64,000 nt of DNA from Sphingomonas sp. (lineage in GTDB: Bacteria > Pseudomonadota > Alphaproteobacteria > Sphingomonadales > Sphingomonadaceae). The position numbers and the translations under genes were made by a program. The notes under the pieces were generated by a model. The model did no database searches, was not told the DNA's origin, and saw only the letters and a list, made by a program, of their open reading frames with translations. Shown here in pieces: positions 60,936 to 64,000 of the stretch. How positions within the stretch are numbered: position 1 is the stretch's first letter; the number at the start of each line of letters is the position of its first letter. The DNA lies in the NCBI RefSeq assembly GCF_029239295.1, contig NZ_JAQZBC010000004.1, forward strand, positions 62,001 through 126,000, given 5' to 3'.

Positions 60936-61514
60936 TCAGGCTCCGAAATCTACCTTGGGCGCGGTCTCGGCGCCGGGCGTCGTCGCCGCGAAGGGTACCA
61001 TCGGCTTCGCACCGTAGAAGACCTTCGCGCCGATCGCGTCGGGGAAGGTGCGGATCTTCGTGTTATATTCCTGCACCGCAGTGTTGTAGTCGTTGCGGGC
61101 GATCGTGATGCGGTTCTCCGTCCCCTCGAGCTGGCTCATCAGGGTCGTGTAATTGCCCTGGCTCTTCAGCTCCGGATACGCTTCCTGCAGCCGCTGCAGC
61201 GACAGCGTCAGGCCGGCCTGGGCGCGCTGATACGCCTGCATCTTCGTCGGATCGCTGAGGTCTTCGGGCGAAACCTGGATCTGATTGGCCGAGGCGCGCG
61301 CCTGCGTCACTTCGGTCAGGATATCCTTTTCCTGCGCGCCGGCTGCCTTCACCGTCGACACGAGGTTAGGGATCAGATCGGCGCGGCGCTGGTACTGGTT
61401 CTGCACATCAGCCCAGCGAGCCTTGGCATTCTCCTCCGCGGTGGGCACGCTGTTGATGCCGCAGCCGGCGAGGCTCGCGGAAAGCGCGACAAGAAGCAGG
61501 GGACGGAACGTCAT
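60936..61514 (-). CDS. lemA: LemA family lipoprotein
   Basis: A 192-residue LemA family protein. The signal ends at lipobox LAGC near residue 19. The core is helical: AEENAKARWADVQNQYQRRADLIPNLVSTVKAAG near residue 30, then TEVTQARASANQIQV. ATG 61514 has GGAG upstream; the longer frame to 61583 has no signal. First gene of the lemA-TPM-TPM run on the minus strand; probably a single operon. Confidence 0.92.
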   Translation of the reverse strand: MTFRPLLLVALSASLAGCGINSVPTAEENAKARWADVQNQYQRRADLIPNLVSTVKAAGAQEKDILTEVTQARASANQIQVSPEDLSDPTKMQAYQRAQAGLTLSLQRLQEAYPELKSQGNYTTLMSQLEGTENRITIARNDYNTAVQEYNTKIRTFPDAIGAKVFYGAKPMVPFAATTPGAETAPKVDFGA

Positions 61515-61621
61515 GGGCGTGGGTCTCCAAGAAAACACTGTATGATCAATATAGGACGGTGAGAGCGCTTGGCGATAGGGCAATGCCCCGATATCGTCAC
61601 GGAAACGACGAAGGGATGGCC

Positions 61622-62074
61622 ATGCTCAAGGAATTCAGAGCCTTCATCGCGCGCGGCAACGTGCTGGATCTGGCGGTGGCGGTGATCATCGGCGCGGCGT
61701 TCGGGAAGATCGTCACCTCGCTGACCGAAGACGTGCTGATGCCGATCATCGGCAGGATCTTCGGCGGTCTCGATTTCTCCAGCTACTTCATACCGCTGGG
61801 CAAGGTCCCAGCGAACCTCGCCGGTTCCACCGACTACGTCGCGCTGAAGCAGGCCGGCGTTCCGCTGATCGGCTATGGCGCCTTCATCACCCAGGCGGTC
61901 AATTTCCTGATCATCGCCTTCATCATCTTCATGCTGCTGCGGACGGTAAATCGCGCAATGGGCGTGTTCGAGAAGGAGAAGGCACAGGCAGCCGAAGCGC
62001 CCAAGGCGGAGGCGGCAGAGATCGCGCTGCTGCGCGAAATCCGTGACGAGTTAAAGGCGCGGCCGCTCGCCTGA
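61622..62074 (+). CDS. mscL: Large-conductance mechanosensitive channel
   Basis: A 150-residue channel that opens under membrane tension to release solutes in osmotic downshock. The first helix contains RGNVLDLAVAVIIGAAFGKIVTSL near residue 15 (pore-lining, with the conserved Gly/Ala pattern), and the second FITQAVNFLIIAFIIFMLL near residue 85. The C-terminal bundle (about 115-150) is Ala/Glu-rich. ATG 61622 has AAGGG six bases upstream; 61616 lies too close to the same site. Confidence 0.95.
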   Translation: MLKEFRAFIARGNVLDLAVAVIIGAAFGKIVTSLTEDVLMPIIGRIFGGLDFSSYFIPLGKVPANLAGSTDYVALKQAGVPLIGYGAFITQAVNFLIIAFIIFMLLRTVNRAMGVFEKEKAQAAEAPKAEAAEIALLREIRDELKARPLA

Positions 62075-62110
62075 CGCGCAACGGCCAGTAGAGGAGGAGC
62101 GTACCGCCGG

Positions 62111-62542
62111 TCAGGCGGCCGCCACTTCCTCCGCAGTCGCATCGGCAAGACTGGTGCCGTCGAGGATCCGAGCGGTTTCGTCGCGTACGCGCGCCATCGC
62201 ATGCCGGATCGCACAATCCGCCTCGCTCTTGCAGTCCTTGCACGGGCGATAAGCGGTGCGGCTGACGCAGGGCACGAGCGCAAGCGGCCCTTCGATCACG
62301 CGGATGATTTCACCCAGCGAGATAAGGTGTGCCGGCCGCGCGAGCATATAGCCGCCCATCTTGCCGCGATGGCTGTGGAGCAGGCCGGCGTCGCGCAGAT
62401 CGGCGAGGATCAGTTCCAGGAATTTGCGCGGCACATTGGCTTCCACCGCAATGCGATTCATCGGCACCGGAGGCCCGCCAGCCGGTGTCGTCGCCAGGAA
62501 AATCATCGAACGGAGGCCGTAACGGGAACGCTGGGTAAGCAT
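62111..62542 (-). CDS. Rrf2/IscR-family transcriptional regulator
   Basis: A 143-residue regulator with a winged helix-turn-helix (about 1-60: MLTQRSRYGLRSMIFLA, NVPRKFLELILADLRDAGLL) and the Rrf2 wing (GKMGGYMLARPA). Four cysteines Cys92, Cys101, Cys104 and Cys110 (VPCVSRTAYRPCKDCKSEADC) are positioned to bind an Fe-S cluster, as in IscR. It may sense iron, redox or nitric oxide and could control Fe-S genes such as the cysteine desulfurases at 16.7-18.8 kb (inference). Confidence 0.92.
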   Translation of the reverse strand: MLTQRSRYGLRSMIFLATTPAGGPPVPMNRIAVEANVPRKFLELILADLRDAGLLHSHRGKMGGYMLARPAHLISLGEIIRVIEGPLALVPCVSRTAYRPCKDCKSEADCAIRHAMARVRDETARILDGTSLADATAEEVAAA

Positions 62543-62618
62543 GATACCCTGTTATATGCACCCGCATTATGGCGACCGAAAGGCGCCTCTTCCAACTTTC
62601 TGCCGAGTCACCTATATA

Positions 62619-62990
62619 GGCCGGGCTCGCGGGGCTTGCCCCACGGCTATGGCGATAAACGCCGGTGAAAAATAGGCACAGCGGACCCGGGGGCAGTACC
62701 CGGCGGCTCCACCATCGCAGTTGCTTTCAGCAACCGCGTTGACGGGGCCGAACCAGGATCGACGTGTGTTGAAAAGCGCTGGCTTTTGCTCGGAATGGGA
62801 CCACCGTGACGGCCCATACACAAGTGCCAACGATAACGAAGCACTCGCGATTGCGGCGTAACCTGACGGCTTAACGGCCTAAGGTTATACCAAAATAGCG
62901 CGGTTGGACCGCACCGGGCAACAGAAGCGGATTCCAGCGGCACGGGGAGCGCCGGGCAACAGAAGCTCCCCACCCGGCCTTTGATCTTCT
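62619..62990 (+). ncRNA. ssrA: Permuted two-piece tmRNA
   Basis: The acceptor piece comes first. It has a T-arm CCGGG-GGCAGTA-CCCGG (62686-62703) and the 3' acceptor strand CGGCTCC-ACCA (62704-62714). After a 29-nt spacer with a GTTGC/GCAAC hairpin comes the mRNA piece, whose 5' strand GGGGCCG (62744-62750) pairs with the CGGCTCC strand. The tag frame GCC-AAC...TAA (62826-62861) encodes ANDNEALAIAA. H-type pseudoknots follow, for example GGGGAGC/GCTCCCC with GCCGGG/CCCGGC (62944-62978). CTATAT at 62612 may be the -10 box. This is the circularly permuted form known from alphaproteobacteria; the outer ends are estimated. With ClpXP in the window, it handles stalled ribosomes. Confidence 0.93.
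62914..62966 (+). repeat. 15-nt direct repeat in tmRNA pseudoknots
   Basis: CCGGGCAACAGAAGC occurs at 62914-62928 and again at 62952-62966. The two copies sit at equivalent places in successive pseudoknot-like folds of the mRNA piece. Confidence 0.85.
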
Positions 62991-63087
62991 GAGAGCGCGC
63001 CTGTTTCGGCATCCTGCCGATGATGGCGCCTGCCGCTCCACGCTGCCTTGACCTTGCCATTGCCACGATCGCGCGCAAATAGGCGAC

Positions 63088-63768
63088 ATGGCGAGCACCA
63101 GCGTACCCGGCCATCCGTCCGCCCACCGCGCCGCTATCGGTGCTGCGGTGGCCGCGCGATTGGAGGCTGATCCCCGTTCCATTCGTCTGCCGAGCGACCA
63201 GGCGGCGGCGTGGAAGATCCCGAATTATCTGGACGTGGCGACGTGCAAGCGCCTTGTTGCGATGATCGATACCAATCGGCGACCGTCGACGCTGTTGTCC
63301 GACAATGGCAACAGTTCGTTCCGGACCTCCGAAAGTTGCGACATGAACCGCCGTTCGCCGGAGATCGAGCCGATCGACGTCGGGCTGGCTGAGTTGCTCG
63401 GCATCGAGCCTGCCTGGGGCGAAACCATGCAAGGACAGCGCTACGCACCCGGGCAGTATTTCAAGGCGCATCACGACTATTTCCATGAGGGCGAGAGCTA
63501 TTGGCCGTCGATGAAGGCCTCCGGTGGCCAGCGCGTCTGGACGGCGATGATCTTTCTCAACGATGTGGAGGAAGGGGGCGCGACGTGGTTCCCGCAGGCT
63601 GGCGTGCGCGTGAAGCCCAAGCGGGGAACATTGCTGGCCTGGAACAACATGAAGCCAGACGGCAGCCCCAATACGGCAACGCTGCACGAAGGCACTTCCG
63701 TATCCGAAGGGGTCAAGTACATCATCACGAAGTGGTTTCGCGAAGCGCCGTGGACACCCGCGGTTTGA
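63088..63768 (+). CDS. 2-oxoglutarate/Fe(II) oxygenase, prolyl 4-hydroxylase-like
   Basis: A 226-residue cytoplasmic oxygenase. The iron ligands are His128 and Asp130 (HHD in KAHHDYF) and His200 (TLHEG). The 2-oxoglutarate-binding position is a basic residue near Lys210 (KYIITKWF). The conserved MNRRSPEIEPID and QRYAPGQYFKAH segments match the P4H family. No signal peptide, so it acts in the cytoplasm; the substrate protein is unknown. In bacteria related enzymes hydroxylate EF-Tu or other proteins. Confidence 0.9.
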   Translation: MASTSVPGHPSAHRAAIGAAVAARLEADPRSIRLPSDQAAAWKIPNYLDVATCKRLVAMIDTNRRPSTLLSDNGNSSFRTSESCDMNRRSPEIEPIDVGLAELLGIEPAWGETMQGQRYAPGQYFKAHHDYFHEGESYWPSMKASGGQRVWTAMIFLNDVEEGGATWFPQAGVRVKPKRGTLLAWNNMKPDGSPNTATLHEGTSVSEGVKYIITKWFREAPWTPAV

Positions 63769-63772
63769 CCCG

Positions 63773-64000
63773 ATGAGGCATGTATTGGACGTCGAGCGGT
63801 CGATCCTTGGCCAGCCCTGGCGCTGGCGGGCCACCGCGGCCGAGGATCTTGCCCCGACCGATCTGGTGACTCAGTTGCTGCTGGCCCGCGGGTGCCCACC
63901 GGAAGCACTGGATGATCATCGCGCGCCGTCGATCCGCGCGTTCATGCCCGATCCGTCGATCTTCCGCGACATGGATACCGCTGCCGAGCGCGTTGCGGAT
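63773..64000 (+). CDS. recJ: Single-stranded-DNA-specific exonuclease RecJ (partial)
   Basis: The first 76 residues of a protein running off the window. It starts MRHVLDVERSILGQPW and contains the N-terminal RecJ pattern DPSIFRDMDTAAERV near residue 62, which precedes the DHH domain in RecJ. ATG 63773 follows the oxygenase stop by 4 bp. The assignment rests on this short segment only. RecJ degrades 5'-ended single strands in recombination and mismatch repair. Confidence 0.75.
   Translation, partial: MRHVLDVERSILGQPWRWRATAAEDLAPTDLVTQLLLARGCPPEALDDHRAPSIRAFMPDPSIFRDMDTAAERVAD

Noticed and set aside
62647..63834. 395-residue minus-strand open frame over the tmRNA and oxygenase
   Set aside because: Crosses the tmRNA gene and the oxygenase in antisense; composition typical of a shadow frame.
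1..64000. Mobile elements, prophage, CRISPR array or defence genes
   Set aside because: No transposase, integrase, phage structural gene or regular repeat-spacer pattern was seen; all large genes have housekeeping or catabolic signatures.

Overview
The window is chromosomal DNA of an alphaproteobacterium, most probably a sphingomonad (Sphingomonas or a close relative). The grounds are high GC content, gene content and neighbourhood (clpP-clpX after trigger factor, petABC, TamA/TamB, a bacterial deoxyhypusine-synthase homologue beside an ornithine decarboxylase), a circularly permuted two-piece tmRNA of the alphaproteobacterial kind with tag ANDNEALAIAA, and two promoter-like sites matching the alphaproteobacterial general-stress sigma factor EcfG (GGAAC-N16/17-CGTT). 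No insertion sequence, prophage, CRISPR array or defence island was seen. The region looks like ordinary core and near-core genome.

Layout. 1-4.8 kb: tail of an unidentified gene, an MHS-type MFS transporter, the rRNA-modification pair rluB-like/rsmD on the minus strand, a stand-alone receiver protein and a DUF983 protein. 4.8-12 kb: two tiny minus-strand proteins, tRNA-Leu(UAG), trigger factor, a GT2 glycosyltransferase, a MipA/OmpV outer-membrane protein, clpP, clpX and a GNAT acetyltransferase. Trigger factor, ClpP and ClpX form a protein-quality-control block. 12-15.7 kb: polyamine genes on the minus strand (deoxyhypusine-synthase homologue and ornithine decarboxylase) and a threonine dehydratase. 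15.7-22.5 kb: a 55-residue membrane protein, an alpha/beta hydrolase, an overlapping run of two cysteine desulfurases and a 2Fe-2S ferredoxin, SRP RNA, dnaX, ybaB, a small probable general-stress membrane protein and mtgA.

22.7-29.9 kb: a LysR regulator followed by D-cysteine desulfhydrase, an Asp/Glu-racemase-family protein, an M20 peptidase and a large M14 peptidase, all on the plus strand, which reads as an amino-acid/peptide catabolic cluster. 29.9-36.8 kb: an alpha/beta hydrolase and a complete tripartite RND efflux operon (adaptor, permease, NodT-type outer-membrane factor). 37-43.5 kb: tamA-tamB. 43.5-51.1 kb: a Baeyer-Villiger-type monooxygenase, a one-domain asparaginase homologue, a secreted protein, a Met-rich lipoprotein, lipB, two related polytopic membrane proteins, a GNAT protein, hemF and trmL.

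51.3-54.8 kb: the cytochrome bc1 operon petABC with a strong terminator, then apt. 54.8-64 kb: a Gly/Tyr/Pro-rich lipoprotein behind an EcfG-like promoter, a MaoC dehydratase, an ENPP-type phosphodiesterase, a PQQ-type sugar dehydrogenase, a NUDIX hydrolase, two TPM-domain proteins with LemA, mscL, an Rrf2/IscR-type regulator, the permuted ssrA gene, a prolyl-4-hydroxylase-like 2OG oxygenase and the start of recJ.

Protein families were assigned by reading motifs; no database search was run. I did not find a clearly new biological system. The observations most worth checking are the EcfG-controlled small envelope proteins, the tandem cysteine desulfurases, the DHS/ODC polyamine pair and its leader, and the D-cysteine/peptidase cluster.
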